64,000 nucleotides of DNA from SIG299 sp964541485 (GTDB lineage Bacteria > Bacillota > Clostridia > Lachnospirales > Lachnospiraceae), in NCBI GenBank assembly GCA_964541485.1, contig CAZIQL010000006.1, forward strand, positions 1-64,000, in the 5' to 3' direction. The notes beneath the pieces were generated by a model. The model was not told where the DNA came from and made no database searches. It saw nothing but the letters and a program-made list of their open reading frames with translations. Both the position numbers and the translations under genes were made by a program. Of the stretch, positions 8,963 through 18,053 are shown one piece after another; position 1 is the stretch's first letter, and every line of letters starts with the position of its first letter.

Positions 8963-8990
8963 AAAGAGAGTCCCGATCGGAACTCTCTTT
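8963..8990 (-). terminator. Terminator of the chemotaxis receptor gene
   Basis: AGAGAGTCCCGATCGGAACTCTCT forms a hairpin. On the minus strand it is followed by TTTTTTAATATT, 17 nt beyond the stop codon. Confidence 0.85.
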
Positions 8991-9007
8991 GTATGTTTTT
9001 ATTCTTT

Positions 9008-10426
9008 TTACAAGTTCTTAAATCTCTGTACCACAGAAATCATTTCTTCCGAAACCTGACGATTTGCATCCGTTTCGCTCTGGATATCTACCATAGCCGC
9101 AACCAGTTCGGATGCATCGGTAGCTACAACAGTTACCGCATTTGCACTCTCATCCACCGTAGTTGCAATATCATTGATGCCGGACGTCATAGCACTCATC
9201 GTCTTTTCCATCTGGGAAGCTTCCTTTGCAAAGCCGGCGAACAAGCCATTGAAGGTCTCTGCATCCTTGCGATACTGATTCACAATCTCAACAAAGGTAT
9301 CATAATCCTTCAGCACATTGCTATCCATGAACGCAAGCATTTCTTTGGAGTTTTCCACCAATTTGTTTACTGCTGCGATTACGGTACCGCTGATTTCCTG
9401 AATGCTGTTTGCCGCCTGATGGCTGTTGTCTGCAAGATTACGGATTTCCTCTGCTACGACTGCAAAACCACGACCGGCCTCTCCTGCTCTTGCAGCCTCA
9501 ATAGAAGCATTGAGTGCAAGAAGATTGGTCTGTCCCGCAATATCAAGAATACCGCTTGTCAATTCCTGAATCTGCTTTACGCTGGCACTTTCTGCCACGG
9601 ATACTTCTAACTCTTTTTCAATCGTTCCAATGACGGAAGTCGCTGTCTCCTTACTGGAAATTACATGATCACGTATCTGTGTAACACGTTTCTGAAGCTC
9701 TGTTACTGTCTCCACGCCGGAATCTGCATCCTTACTGATGCCCTGTGCCTGCGAAAGCACGTTATTGCTTCCGTTGGCCAGCTCCTGAATCGTCGCAGCA
9801 ACCGCTTCCATGCTGGCTGCCAGTTCTTCTGTGGAAGAAGATACATTTGTTACGCTCTGATTGGACGCTTCAATCTTCTCCGTTACCACCTGCATGGAGC
9901 CAATCATCAAATCAGAACTTTCCCGCATGGTTACCATATTCTTCTGAAGCAATGCAATAAATTCATTGATATCAAGCGCAAGCTGACCGATTTCATCATT
10001 GCTCTTTACATCCACACGAATCGTCAGGTCGCCTTCCTTCTGTTCAATACTATGTACAATTTCCCGCAGGGAATTACTTACCTTCTTCGTCGGTATTACA
10101 ATCATGCGAAGCGACATAAGAACTGCAACTGCTGTTACAATCAGCGCAAGTACAACCAAAAAGATATCAAACACATACGTTCCGTCAATCTTTATATCAA
10201 TCCGCTCCATCAGATAATTGATCTGACCGACAATCTGTTCTACATCCGCACTATCGTCTGTGTGTTCTTCCAAAGCAAGAATCTGCTCCGTCAATGCCAC
10301 GTTGTACCCCTGTAACACCTGATACGCCATCAGATTCAGTACGCACATCAATACTGTAATCGCTCCTAACACCGCCAAAATTCCGATGACTTTCCTTGCT
10401 ACACTGGATTTTTTCTTCTTACCCAT
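9008..10426 (-). CDS. Methyl-accepting chemotaxis protein
   Basis: About 472 residues from the ATG at 10426 (MGKKKKSSVARKVIGILAVL), which has AAGGAGTG at the right distance. An upstream in-frame start at 10489 has none. The order is a TM helix (about 11-35), a short extracytoplasmic segment of only about 65 residues, a second TM (about 85-110), a HAMP domain (IVIPTKKVSNSLREIVHSIE) and a long coiled signalling domain. The signalling hairpin tip appears as EIRNLADNSHQAANSIQE after NLLALNASIEAARAGEAGRG, which is the invariant MCP core. The small sensor domain suggests it senses through the membrane or a partner rather than through a large ligand pocket. Its presence implies a motile or chemotactic host. 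Confidence 0.92.
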   Translation of the reverse strand: MGKKKKSSVARKVIGILAVLGAITVLMCVLNLMAYQVLQGYNVALTEQILALEEHTDDSADVEQIVGQINYLMERIDIKIDGTYVFDIFLVVLALIVTAVAVLMSLRMIVIPTKKVSNSLREIVHSIEQKEGDLTIRVDVKSNDEIGQLALDINEFIALLQKNMVTMRESSDLMIGSMQVVTEKIEASNQSVTNVSSSTEELAASMEAVAATIQELANGSNNVLSQAQGISKDADSGVETVTELQKRVTQIRDHVISSKETATSVIGTIEKELEVSVAESASVKQIQELTSGILDIAGQTNLLALNASIEAARAGEAGRGFAVVAEEIRNLADNSHQAANSIQEISGTVIAAVNKLVENSKEMLAFMDSNVLKDYDTFVEIVNQYRKDAETFNGLFAGFAKEASQMEKTMSAMTSGINDIATTVDESANAVTVVATDASELVAAMVDIQSETDANRQVSEEMISVVQRFKNL

Positions 10427-10592
10427 AACACTACACTCCTTTTTCTGTCCTCCGACCATTGTCAGACACTTATACCATAATCTTACCACTCTCCTCTGTC
10501 TGTCGCAAGTTTCAAGCGAGAAACTTTTGTGAATATTCTATAAATATTCTGTGAATGTCAACTCTTATTCGTATGTATTTCTTTTAGTCAGA

Positions 10593-12017
10593 TTACTCTT
10601 CTGTAGCTGCTGCTTCTTCCACCGGAGCTTCTACTGCAGGAGTACCTGCCTTCATAGCTGCCATCTGCGCACGCTTTTCATCGGTAATATTCCATACAAA
10701 CTTAAATGCCGCCCAGGAACCAAGTACAAACACCGCCGGAACCAGCACACACAGAACCTTCAAGCCAAATACGGTTGCATCCGACTGGAATTCTAACTTG
10801 CCGTTATAACCAATCCAGCCAAGTGCATAAATGGCAAAACCCTGTCCGATGGTCTGACCGATACGACGGGAAAGATTGAATGTACCATAAATAGAACCTT
10901 CCGTTCTCTTACCGGTAACCAATTCATTATAGTCAATTGCTTCACCAACCAGTCCCCACTGCATCTGAATGGAAATCATGCCGATACCCATGGCAAGACC
11001 GGAAATGACAGAGTGAACCAGTGGATGTACATCCATTATCATGTGCATTCCGAATAAAATTACATAAATGCCGCCTCCGATTAAGAGCGAGTAACGAATC
11101 ACCTTCATCAGACCAAGCTTTTTACACATGTAAGGAACCGCAATCATGGAAGCAATCATAATCGGGCTGGAAAGAGCAGTACCGATGGACTGGTATGCTG
11201 TATTGTGGAATACAGAAGAATACATGTAAATACTTAACGTCTGCGCAATGTACTGCATGGTACAGATACAAATACCGTGGATGCAAAGAGCAACGAAAGG
11301 ACGATTCTTCTTTACCACAACTAAAATATCAGAGAACTTGATATCATCTGACTTTGCATTCTCGCCAACCGTAGTACGCTCCTCTGTCATGAAATAATGC
11401 AGCAGACAAATCACAAAACCGATGCCTGCGCAGATGACGGCTACAATCGCATATGGTGTGCCTTCTCTGGAGTCAAAGAAGTTTAAAATCACCGGAGCAA
11501 GCATTGCAGGAATCATGTTACCAAACATGGAACCTACACCACGGGCAGAAGAAAGAGAAGCTCTTTCTGCATCACTGGTCGACATTGCAGAAAGCAGAGA
11601 GCCCATCGGGATGTTGAACATAGTATATGCCGCTTCATAAAAAATCTTACACATAAAGAGCACAACCAAAAGTGTTACACCTTCAAAGAAGGTAGGAACA
11701 ATCCAAAGAGCAATGGAAGTAATTGCAAGCAATGGTGTTGCACGAAGCAACCAAGGCCGGAATTTTCCATTTGGATTTGCTTTTCTTGCAAATGCTTTAT
11801 CCATTATTGCGCCCATCATCGGGTCATTTACAGCATCCCAAATGGTCCAAATGATTACTAATGTTCCAAGAATACCTGTGTCTACTCCTAAACAGTCTGT
11901 ACAATACATCGTAAAAATGGAGCTCATAAGGGTAAAGGTCATACAACCGCCCCAGTCACCAAACATGTAGCCAAACCAATGTTTTTTGGTCAAGCCACCC
12001 TTCGAAGTTTTTCCCAT
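10593..12017 (-). CDS. GPH-family sugar:cation symporter
   Basis: The 474-residue protein has about 12 hydrophobic helices and the glycoside-pentoside-hexuronide family signature near the N-terminus: WDAVNDPMMGAIMDK (about 56-70) then GKFRPWLL. These proteins import glycosides or uronides with Na+ or H+. The C-terminal tail (about 450-474) is Ala/Glu rich and cytoplasmic. AAAAGGAGGTATTTTGTT precedes the ATG. Its promoter at 12130-12194 is nearly identical to that of the carboxylesterase gene, so it probably belongs to one regulon with the esterase and DUF2264 genes. A second GPH gene is at 52785-54254. Confidence 0.9.
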   Translation of the reverse strand: MGKTSKGGLTKKHWFGYMFGDWGGCMTFTLMSSIFTMYCTDCLGVDTGILGTLVIIWTIWDAVNDPMMGAIMDKAFARKANPNGKFRPWLLRATPLLAITSIALWIVPTFFEGVTLLVVLFMCKIFYEAAYTMFNIPMGSLLSAMSTSDAERASLSSARGVGSMFGNMIPAMLAPVILNFFDSREGTPYAIVAVICAGIGFVICLLHYFMTEERTTVGENAKSDDIKFSDILVVVKKNRPFVALCIHGICICTMQYIAQTLSIYMYSSVFHNTAYQSIGTALSSPIMIASMIAVPYMCKKLGLMKVIRYSLLIGGGIYVILFGMHMIMDVHPLVHSVISGLAMGIGMISIQMQWGLVGEAIDYNELVTGKRTEGSIYGTFNLSRRIGQTIGQGFAIYALGWIGYNGKLEFQSDATVFGLKVLCVLVPAVFVLGSWAAFKFVWNITDEKRAQMAAMKAGTPAVEAPVEEAAATEE

Positions 12018-12129
12018 AACAAAATACCTCCTTTTGAAACGGAAGTGCCTTTTTCTGTCCCCGGCACTTTCCCTTAACCTTTGTTCACCGTAGAGACCTA
12101 CACGGCCTTCTACTCTTTCTTACTATTCT

Positions 12130-12194
12130 ATTTTAGCAAATAACTCATGCAATGCAAATTGCAAAAAGCGCATTATACATTGCAAATCTTACAA
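12130..12194 (-). promoter_or_regulatory. 65-nt promoter/operator of the GPH symporter, twin of the one at 14981-15045
   Basis: Read on the minus strand it runs from TTGTAAGATTTGCAAT to the -10 box TTTGCTAAAATA. It aligns without gaps to the esterase promoter over 65 nt. Conserved blocks are TTGYAAGATTTRCAAT, TTGCAATTTRC and TTGCTAAAATA. Two TTGCAA-type elements spaced along one DNA face suggest binding by an AraC-type activator. Confidence 0.7.
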
Positions 12195-12278
12195 AAACTT
12201 CTTCTCTATTTTTGCCAGCTTTTCATTTCTTTCCCTATTTAAGGTTATAAATTCTGTTTTCATAAATGCAACCCCTTT

Positions 12279-14345
12279 CTACAATGTAAGTCCTGCTTCT
12301 ATCTCCTCAAAATTCACCTTTCGCACCGTGCCATCCTTTAATGTCACTGTCACACATCCGTATGCTCCGGTTTTTGTACTGTCCTCATAGTCAATGGCAC
12401 GTATTGGGAAAATTTCTTCTTCCGAAAAGTCCTCATGGCTTTCCTTTGTAATCACCTGTGAAATCATGGTGTAAAACTCATACGAGCCATATTGCTTTTT
12501 CTTCTCCGTCACAGCATACACCACAATGGAATGTTCCGAATCCGGATTGGTTCCCGTGCTGTGCACCAGTTGCAATTCATCCCAGCCGTCATAAATCGTC
12601 ATGGCAAGCTGTTTTTCCTGTCCTAAAGAGTCCCAGCCCTTTAAGATGATTGCCTTGGCACTTGTGTCACTCTCTTCCATCCTCCGGATGTCCGTCGCAC
12701 CATCATCCGGGAATCCATACGCCCCCAGCGTAAACCTCACCGGACGCTGAAACAGTCTGTGCTTATCCACACGAAGGATTCCATAAGGCACTGTAACATC
12801 CGCCAGATTTATGGCAGGAATCCAATGTGCTTCATCATTTAAATTATAATCAAAGAACTGCCGGCGATACAAAACGTTGTCCTTTTCCCCATACCAGAAC
12901 GTCGCGTTGGCATGTTTTACCTGTCCGCCCGGTAATTCACACAGAACATACTGCTGGGATTCCACATTTTCTCCCGGCGTTGCCTCCCACGGATATTTTG
13001 TATTAAAGCAAAGCTTGGAGTAATTCCACATGCCATGGATATCGCCCTTGTTTTTTAGAACCTTACCGGTTCGCAAAATCGTCTCTCCGTTTGCATTGTG
13101 ATTAGAAAAGCAAAGAGCCGGTCCATTGAGCGTAGTCACCTTGATGCCTTCCGGTGCAAGCTTCTCCCATGTGCCGTTGTTCTCCTTTGCTGTCCAAAAC
13201 GGATGGTCCTTTGGCAAATGCAGACAAAGAAACGCCTTCCCCATCCAAAACGGAGATTCCGCACACGAATATCCCTGCACCAATGGCGAGAACTGACCAT
13301 AAAAACCAAGCTCCGGAACACCGTTCCAAAACACATCCCCTCTGCCAAAAAACTGCAAAAGCGAACCGGAACAAATCCGTCTTGCCAGCCCCGGATCCAT
13401 CTTCGGATTCTTTAAGAAGAAGTTACCATCAAATGCACTGGTGGAAGCGTTGCGGTAAATATTGCTCCTGCCCCACATATTCGTAAAGCCATCCCGGTCA
13501 AAAAAGTCCGCATAGGTCTCCATCAGACGGTTCGACTGCTCTTCAAATTTTCTCGCAAGCTCCGGCTCATATTCGTAGCCATACCAGAGATTCCAAAGTG
13601 GTGCATACACCTGAAACGCCCAGCACGAATAATAGTCAAACGAATGTCCGTCCCGGTACCAACCGTCGCCCACCGAATACGCCAAAATCGCCTGCGCGTG
13701 GTCCATCATAATTTCATGCGATACCGGATAGCCCTCCATGTGAAGGAACGCCAGATCCAGCATATTAAACAGCCGCCAGTTCTGCGGCACCGTGTTCGCA
13801 TGAGCAAAGCTCGATAAAAATCCGGCAATCAAATCCTTTTCTTCTTTTGTATACGTATCCCAGAGTTCTTCCTTGCACACCCACAGACAAATGACAAGCG
13901 CACAGGTTTCCACCGTCTGCTGGAACGCACGGTTTGGATTGCGCCAACCGTCAATTTCCTGCAAATCCTCATAGGTCCCCACATAAATCGAGTCACCCTT
14001 TGTACAGGAACGGAGCACCTGGTTTTTATAATACTCTCTGACATTATAGCCACAGACCGTCAGCTCCGGCTCCTCATGAATAAGAGGTGCCGCAAAGAAA
14101 AAGCTCCTCGTCAAACCTTCAAACTTTTCCGCTTTTTCTTCCGCATTCAATGCCTCGGGCGAAGCTCCTGCATGTGGATAAGTAATCTTCGTTTCTTTTC
14201 TTGGCATCACTACCGGGTCTTCAAAGCATTTAATATTGGAAAAGATTCCGTTAAGCACATACTTTCCTGCTTCTATCCAGGATTCCCTGGTAAGGCCCGT
14301 ATAAGGGCTTAACTCATAGTCCGTTGTTTTTGGTACAAATTTCAT
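12279..14345 (-). CDS. DUF2264 family protein, probable alpha-toroid carbohydrate-active enzyme
   Basis: About 688 residues from the ATG at 14345 (MKFVPKTTDYELSPYTGLTR), which has GGGGGAGAAGG upstream. The longer in-frame extension lies in the AraC remnant and is not coding. The N-terminal half is helical with aromatic-rich motifs (DGWYRDGHSFDYYSCWAFQV, about 285-305) typical of DUF2264 and of (alpha/alpha) toroid glycan-active enzymes. The C-terminal part is beta-rich. No signal peptide is seen, so it acts on imported saccharides. The neighbouring symporter, esterase and GH5 suggest a role in breaking down a plant-type glycan, but the actual reaction is not established for this family. Confidence 0.8.
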   Translation of the reverse strand: MKFVPKTTDYELSPYTGLTRESWIEAGKYVLNGIFSNIKCFEDPVVMPRKETKITYPHAGASPEALNAEEKAEKFEGLTRSFFFAAPLIHEEPELTVCGYNVREYYKNQVLRSCTKGDSIYVGTYEDLQEIDGWRNPNRAFQQTVETCALVICLWVCKEELWDTYTKEEKDLIAGFLSSFAHANTVPQNWRLFNMLDLAFLHMEGYPVSHEIMMDHAQAILAYSVGDGWYRDGHSFDYYSCWAFQVYAPLWNLWYGYEYEPELARKFEEQSNRLMETYADFFDRDGFTNMWGRSNIYRNASTSAFDGNFFLKNPKMDPGLARRICSGSLLQFFGRGDVFWNGVPELGFYGQFSPLVQGYSCAESPFWMGKAFLCLHLPKDHPFWTAKENNGTWEKLAPEGIKVTTLNGPALCFSNHNANGETILRTGKVLKNKGDIHGMWNYSKLCFNTKYPWEATPGENVESQQYVLCELPGGQVKHANATFWYGEKDNVLYRRQFFDYNLNDEAHWIPAINLADVTVPYGILRVDKHRLFQRPVRFTLGAYGFPDDGATDIRRMEESDTSAKAIILKGWDSLGQEKQLAMTIYDGWDELQLVHSTGTNPDSEHSIVVYAVTEKKKQYGSYEFYTMISQVITKESHEDFSEEEIFPIRAIDYEDSTKTGAYGCVTVTLKDGTVRKVNFEEIEAGLTL

Positions 14346-14358
14346 CCTTCTCCCCCTC

Positions 14359-14934
14359 TTATGCCTTTTCTTCCAGTCCTTTATATTGCCGTGGTGAAAT
14401 ACCGTATTCCTGCTTAAACGCTCGGTAGAAAGTCGAATAATCGCGGAAGCCCACTTGCTCCGCAACTTCTTCCATCGCCATGCCGATACTGATTTTTGTC
14501 TTTGCCGCAATGAGTCTGCGCTGCGTGAAAGTACGTACCGGTTTCTTCCCATTTACTTCCTGCAGTGTGTAATAAGAAATGACTGTTCTCTCCTTTCAAA
14601 AACACTCCGGGCAATATCGCCTTCATTCCCTGCACAAATTCTTTCGACATCCAGATAACTTCCCTATGATACGGTTCGCCCGGTTCCTTAGTCCAAATTG
14701 GACGATGCGGCACTCCCGGTGCTACCGCCACCACATCCCCTTGTTTTAAGCGATATGTCTCGCTTCCTATCAGATATGCGTATCTACCAGACGCGAACTC
14801 ATCTCCAGTTCCTGGTACAGACTGTTTAAGTCATATCCCTTGTCTTTTAAGAACGCACGGACTTCGTTGACATCGCGGTAATTGCCCGACCGGACAAACT
14901 CCTCCGCCAGACGTTTCATATCCTCCGGTTTCAT
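14359..14934 (-). pseudogene. AraC-family regulator, decayed by two internal deletions and frame changes
   Basis: Three pieces of one AraC-type protein lie in order on the minus strand in different frames. From the ATG at 14934 (AGGGGGGAACT upstream), MKPEDMKRLAEEFVRSGNYR runs to SSRLVDTH and then a stop at 14770. Immediately after, in another frame, AYLIGSETYRLKQGDVVAVA and PGVPHRPIWTKE give the cupin part. From about 14555 the DNA-binding end appears (TQRRLIAAKTKISIGMAMEE, VGFRDYSTFYRAFKQEYG), ending at 14359. Compared with intact relatives, roughly 30 residues before the cupin and 70 or more before the helix-turn-helix are missing, so sequencing error alone cannot explain it. It presumably once controlled the DUF2264, symporter and esterase genes. 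Confidence 0.8.
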
Positions 14935-14980
14935 AGTTCCCCCCTCTGTAGTATCTCTTTGTTTAAATTGTACACCTTTT

Positions 14981-15045
14981 TTGCAAGATTTACAATCTAA
15001 CATCTGATTATTGCAATTTACTTTGCGTTGTTTTCTTGCTAAAAT
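14981..15045 (+). promoter_or_regulatory. 65-nt promoter/operator of the carboxylesterase gene
   Basis: It runs from TTGCAAGATTTACAAT to the -10 box TAAAAT (15040-15045) and matches the symporter promoter (12194-12130, minus) position by position. The start codon follows 50 nt later. Confidence 0.7.
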
Positions 15046-15094
15046 AAACTCAAGTTGGAAACTTATTCTCAAAATAAAGAAAGAAGGGAACACT

Positions 15095-16465
15095 ATGTCA
15101 GATACCATTTTGACTCCTTGCGGAGAAATCAGGGGAACCACCTGCCAATGGCCGGGTGTCAGGGCATATAAGGGTATCCGCTATGCCACTGCCGGACGTT
15201 TTGAGTATCCGGTACAGATTACCTATTGGGACGGTGTCTATGATGCCACACAGTACGGACATTGCAGCTATCAGCCACGTGCCTTCTACAACGAAGAAGA
15301 CATGCCGAAGAAAATCTTTTACTACAATGAGTTCCGCCGTGGCGAAACCTACACCTACAGCGAGGACTGTTTATTCTTAAACATCTGGACTCCGGAGTCT
15401 GCCGGACCGGATGCTAAATTACCGGTGATTTTCTATATCCACGGTGGTGGATTTACCGGTGGTTGCGGACATGAAAAGCACTTTGACGGACCGGTGTGGC
15501 CGACCAAGGGTGTCATCGCAGTCACCATCAATTACCGCCTGGGTCCTCTTGGCTTTGCCTGCATAAAGGAGGCAAAGGAGCGTGACGGATTTACCGGAAA
15601 CTACGGTTTATATGACCAGATGACTGCTCTTTGCTGGATTAGGGATAATATCTCCTCTTTTGGCGGAGACCCTGAAAATATTACCATCATGGGTCAGAGC
15701 GCCGGTGCCATGAGTGTCCAGCAGCATTCCTTAAGTCCTTTGACCGACGGTCTGTTCCACAAAGCCGTTATGAGCAGCGGAGCCGGTATCAATAAATTTT
15801 TATCTGCCGCTCCTGCAGAAAACCGCTTTGATTTCTGGCGCCTTGTGATGCAGGATGCCGGCTGTGACAGTTTTGAAGCTTTTTGTGAACTTCCGGCACA
15901 AAAGCTGTTTGCTTCCTGGCAGAAAATACAAAAAGAACAGAAAAAGGGGTTGGTTTGCTCGCCTTGTATTGACGGCAGATTCTTAACAGAACCTGCAACA
16001 GAAACCGTTGCTGCCGGAAGGCAGAAAAACATCCCTTATATGACCGGAATCACCAGCCACGACATAATGCCGCCGATTCTGTTTTCCATGGCAAAGTCCT
16101 GGACAAAAACACAGGCAGAGCAGGAAAGATTAAAATCCTACACCTGGTTCTTTGACCGTATGCTTCCGGGGGATGACTGCGGAGCCTGGCACTCGAGCGA
16201 CCTCTGGTACTGGTTTGGCACCTTAAAGAACGGCTGGAGACCATTTAAAGAAAAAGATTATGCCATCAGCGACCAGATGACCACCTACCTTACCAACTTT
16301 GCAAAAACAGGAGATCCAAATGATGAGACACTTCTTACCTGGAATCCTGTGACAAAGACCCAGGATGAAGTACTTCGCATCGGCGAAGGCGATACCCGCA
16401 TGGGCAACCCATCCAAATTAAAGCTGATCTATACGATGCTTACAAACAAAGCTGTAGGGGAATAA
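15095..16465 (+). CDS. Carboxylesterase, type B family
   Basis: The 456-residue alpha/beta hydrolase has SEDCLFLNIW (about 90) and the oxyanion-hole block FYIHGGGFTGG (about 110-120). The nucleophile elbow GQSAGAMSVQQHS (about 202-214) follows. These are the diagnostic motifs of type B carboxylesterases, which cleave acyl esters of sugars or small molecules. It has no signal peptide. The start at 15095 is supported by AGAAGGGAACACT; an upstream in-frame ATG lies in the promoter and is unlikely. Sharing a promoter type with the GPH symporter suggests that it removes acyl groups, perhaps acetyl, from an imported saccharide. Confidence 0.88.
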   Translation: MSDTILTPCGEIRGTTCQWPGVRAYKGIRYATAGRFEYPVQITYWDGVYDATQYGHCSYQPRAFYNEEDMPKKIFYYNEFRRGETYTYSEDCLFLNIWTPESAGPDAKLPVIFYIHGGGFTGGCGHEKHFDGPVWPTKGVIAVTINYRLGPLGFACIKEAKERDGFTGNYGLYDQMTALCWIRDNISSFGGDPENITIMGQSAGAMSVQQHSLSPLTDGLFHKAVMSSGAGINKFLSAAPAENRFDFWRLVMQDAGCDSFEAFCELPAQKLFASWQKIQKEQKKGLVCSPCIDGRFLTEPATETVAAGRQKNIPYMTGITSHDIMPPILFSMAKSWTKTQAEQERLKSYTWFFDRMLPGDDCGAWHSSDLWYWFGTLKNGWRPFKEKDYAISDQMTTYLTNFAKTGDPNDETLLTWNPVTKTQDEVLRIGEGDTRMGNPSKLKLIYTMLTNKAVGE

Positions 16466-16499
16466 TCGACTCACTTTTTTTCTTTCAATTTGATAAAAC

Positions 16500-16542
16500 G
16501 GCAGCGGTCAAAAGAAAACTCTTTTATCCGCTGCCCCTTTTT
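16500..16542 (+). terminator. Terminator of the carboxylesterase gene
   Basis: GGCAGCGG (16500-16507) pairs with CCGCTGCC (16528-16535), with further pairing inside, followed by CCTTTTT. It lies between convergent genes. Confidence 0.85.
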
Positions 16543-16555
16543 AAGCATATCTCAT

Positions 16556-17947
16556 TTACTTTTCCCCTTGCGTCCTGTGATACTCCATTAATACCTCATA
16601 CAGGGTACCGGTCACACAATGTTCCGTTCTTGTCTTTTCGCACGCTGCGATATATTCCTCATATGTACAGGTTGCCACATTACATTTCACTTCGTCCCAC
16701 TCCGTTACAAACTTTAATTGGCAGGTGTAAACGCCCCAGGAGGAGGTCCACCAGCCGGTCACCGTTGTCTTATAGCTCCAGATGGTCCAGGAATAATTTC
16801 TCTCATCAAACAGTGCCAGTTCCTTTGCCCACTGTTCTTTGTCCTCAAACACGGTAAACTCCCCGATATACGTCGGCACATCATAGTCGCGTCCGATGTT
16901 TAACAGGTCCTGATACGTATAGTAAACCTCATAAGGAAGCAGACTGGACCACAAATTATACCAGTGGTACTCATACTGCACATTTTCCCAGCCGTATTCC
17001 GCCGGGTCCGGTAAGGTATCAAAGCCCCAACAGCCTTCCATCGTCACAACATGATTATCTCCGTTGGCACGGATAACGTCATAGATTTTATCAAATACTT
17101 CCCAGCATTCCTTGGTGGTCTTTCCATCCTTTGTATAAAGCGGCTCATTGATAATATCATAGGTGGCAATCCATTTTCCAAGCTCCGGTTTTGTGTTAGT
17201 ATAATGCTTTGAAATAAAGTCCCAGATAGCTACCGTTGCCTGCACGTTTTCTTCCGACTCCCAAAGCCCCGGCTCCTTCGACATAAAACCGGAATGCTCA
17301 TATCCGTTCTGTCCGCCAGGTGCCCCGTGCAGATCTAACACGATGTAAATCCCGTGTTCGCCCGCCCTTTCCACAAACCAGTCGATATAGGCAAACGCCT
17401 CCTCCTCGCTCTTTAAGGTCAAATCCTCATGCATTATATTCAGATAATAAATCGGAAGTCGAATTGTGTTTAACTGCAAGTCCTCTTTAATGATGCGGAA
17501 ATCCTCCTCCGTAAAAAAGCAGTCCCAATAATACTGCATCAACTCATCCGGATTATAATTTGTTAAATTTGGATTTGATTTTATAGCATTTCGAAACTCT
17601 TCCTCCGTAAACTCCGGATACTGGATATTGTCATCTGCGTCCTTTACATAGGAGCCATCCTCATTTTTCAGCGGTTCTGTTGCAAACGGACTCATCCAGC
17701 CCTCCTGAAGCAGTATCTGACCGGCATTTATGCCCTTTAGTTGAAGCTGATTTCCGTCCGCGTCGTACAACGACCTGCCGGATGCCTGCACGAGCCCTGT
17801 GGTGTTTTCTATCGTTGCCGCCTGCTCCGGAATGGAATAGGTTTTGTGGTAGATAAATGCCGCCAAAAGAACAAGCAGCAATGCCACAACAACCGCAAGC
17901 ACTACCCATACTGCAATTTTTAAACCCTTTTTCAGCTTTGTCTTCAT
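16556..17947 (-). CDS. GH5-family glycoside hydrolase, membrane-anchored
   Basis: The 463-residue protein has one N-terminal hydrophobic helix (about 9-33, IAVWVVLAVVVALLLVLLAA) after a basic start and no clear cleavage site, so it is likely tethered at the outer face of the membrane. The catalytic domain is GH5: YIVLDLHGAPGGQNG (about 201-215), acid/base Glu268 in YDIINEPLY, and nucleophile Glu363 in PTYIGEFTVF. The family hydrolyses beta-1,4-linked glucans or mannans with retention. The catalytic residues are intact. It is convergent with the esterase gene and has its own promoter, so linkage to that cluster is by position only. Confidence 0.9.
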   Translation of the reverse strand: MKTKLKKGLKIAVWVVLAVVVALLLVLLAAFIYHKTYSIPEQAATIENTTGLVQASGRSLYDADGNQLQLKGINAGQILLQEGWMSPFATEPLKNEDGSYVKDADDNIQYPEFTEEEFRNAIKSNPNLTNYNPDELMQYYWDCFFTEEDFRIIKEDLQLNTIRLPIYYLNIMHEDLTLKSEEEAFAYIDWFVERAGEHGIYIVLDLHGAPGGQNGYEHSGFMSKEPGLWESEENVQATVAIWDFISKHYTNTKPELGKWIATYDIINEPLYTKDGKTTKECWEVFDKIYDVIRANGDNHVVTMEGCWGFDTLPDPAEYGWENVQYEYHWYNLWSSLLPYEVYYTYQDLLNIGRDYDVPTYIGEFTVFEDKEQWAKELALFDERNYSWTIWSYKTTVTGWWTSSWGVYTCQLKFVTEWDEVKCNVATCTYEEYIAACEKTRTEHCVTGTLYEVLMEYHRTQGEK

Positions 17948-17988
17948 ATGTGAATCCCCTCTCCGATGTTTCTGCCATTGTTTCTTCT

Positions 17989-18017
17989 ATTGTATACCAA
18001 ACCGTCTGTTTTCACAA
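17989..18017 (-). promoter_or_regulatory. Promoter of the GH5 gene
   Basis: On the minus strand TTGTGA (18017-18012), a 17-nt spacer and TACAAT (17994-17989) lie about 40 nt before the start. Confidence 0.55.
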
Positions 18018-18025
18018 TGTAAAAA

Positions 18026-18053
18026 TAGCTATACACCTGATTATGTATAGCTA
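18026..18053 (-). terminator. Terminator overlapping the stop codon of the GGDEF gene
   Basis: TAGCTATACA (18026-18035) pairs perfectly with TGTATAGCTA (18044-18053). On the minus strand a T-run follows. The last codons and the TAA stop (18041-18043) lie in the first arm and loop. Confidence 0.85.

Noticed and set aside
9008..10315. Open frames of 216 and 237 codons on the plus strand over the chemotaxis receptor gene
   Set aside because: They are antisense shadows, Cys/His/Leu-rich with no domain, over a clear MCP gene.
12279..14552. Extended N-terminus of the DUF2264 protein up to 14552
   Set aside because: The extra 69 codons lie over the AraC remnant in another frame, and the ATG at 14345 has a strong ribosome binding site and begins the conserved domain.
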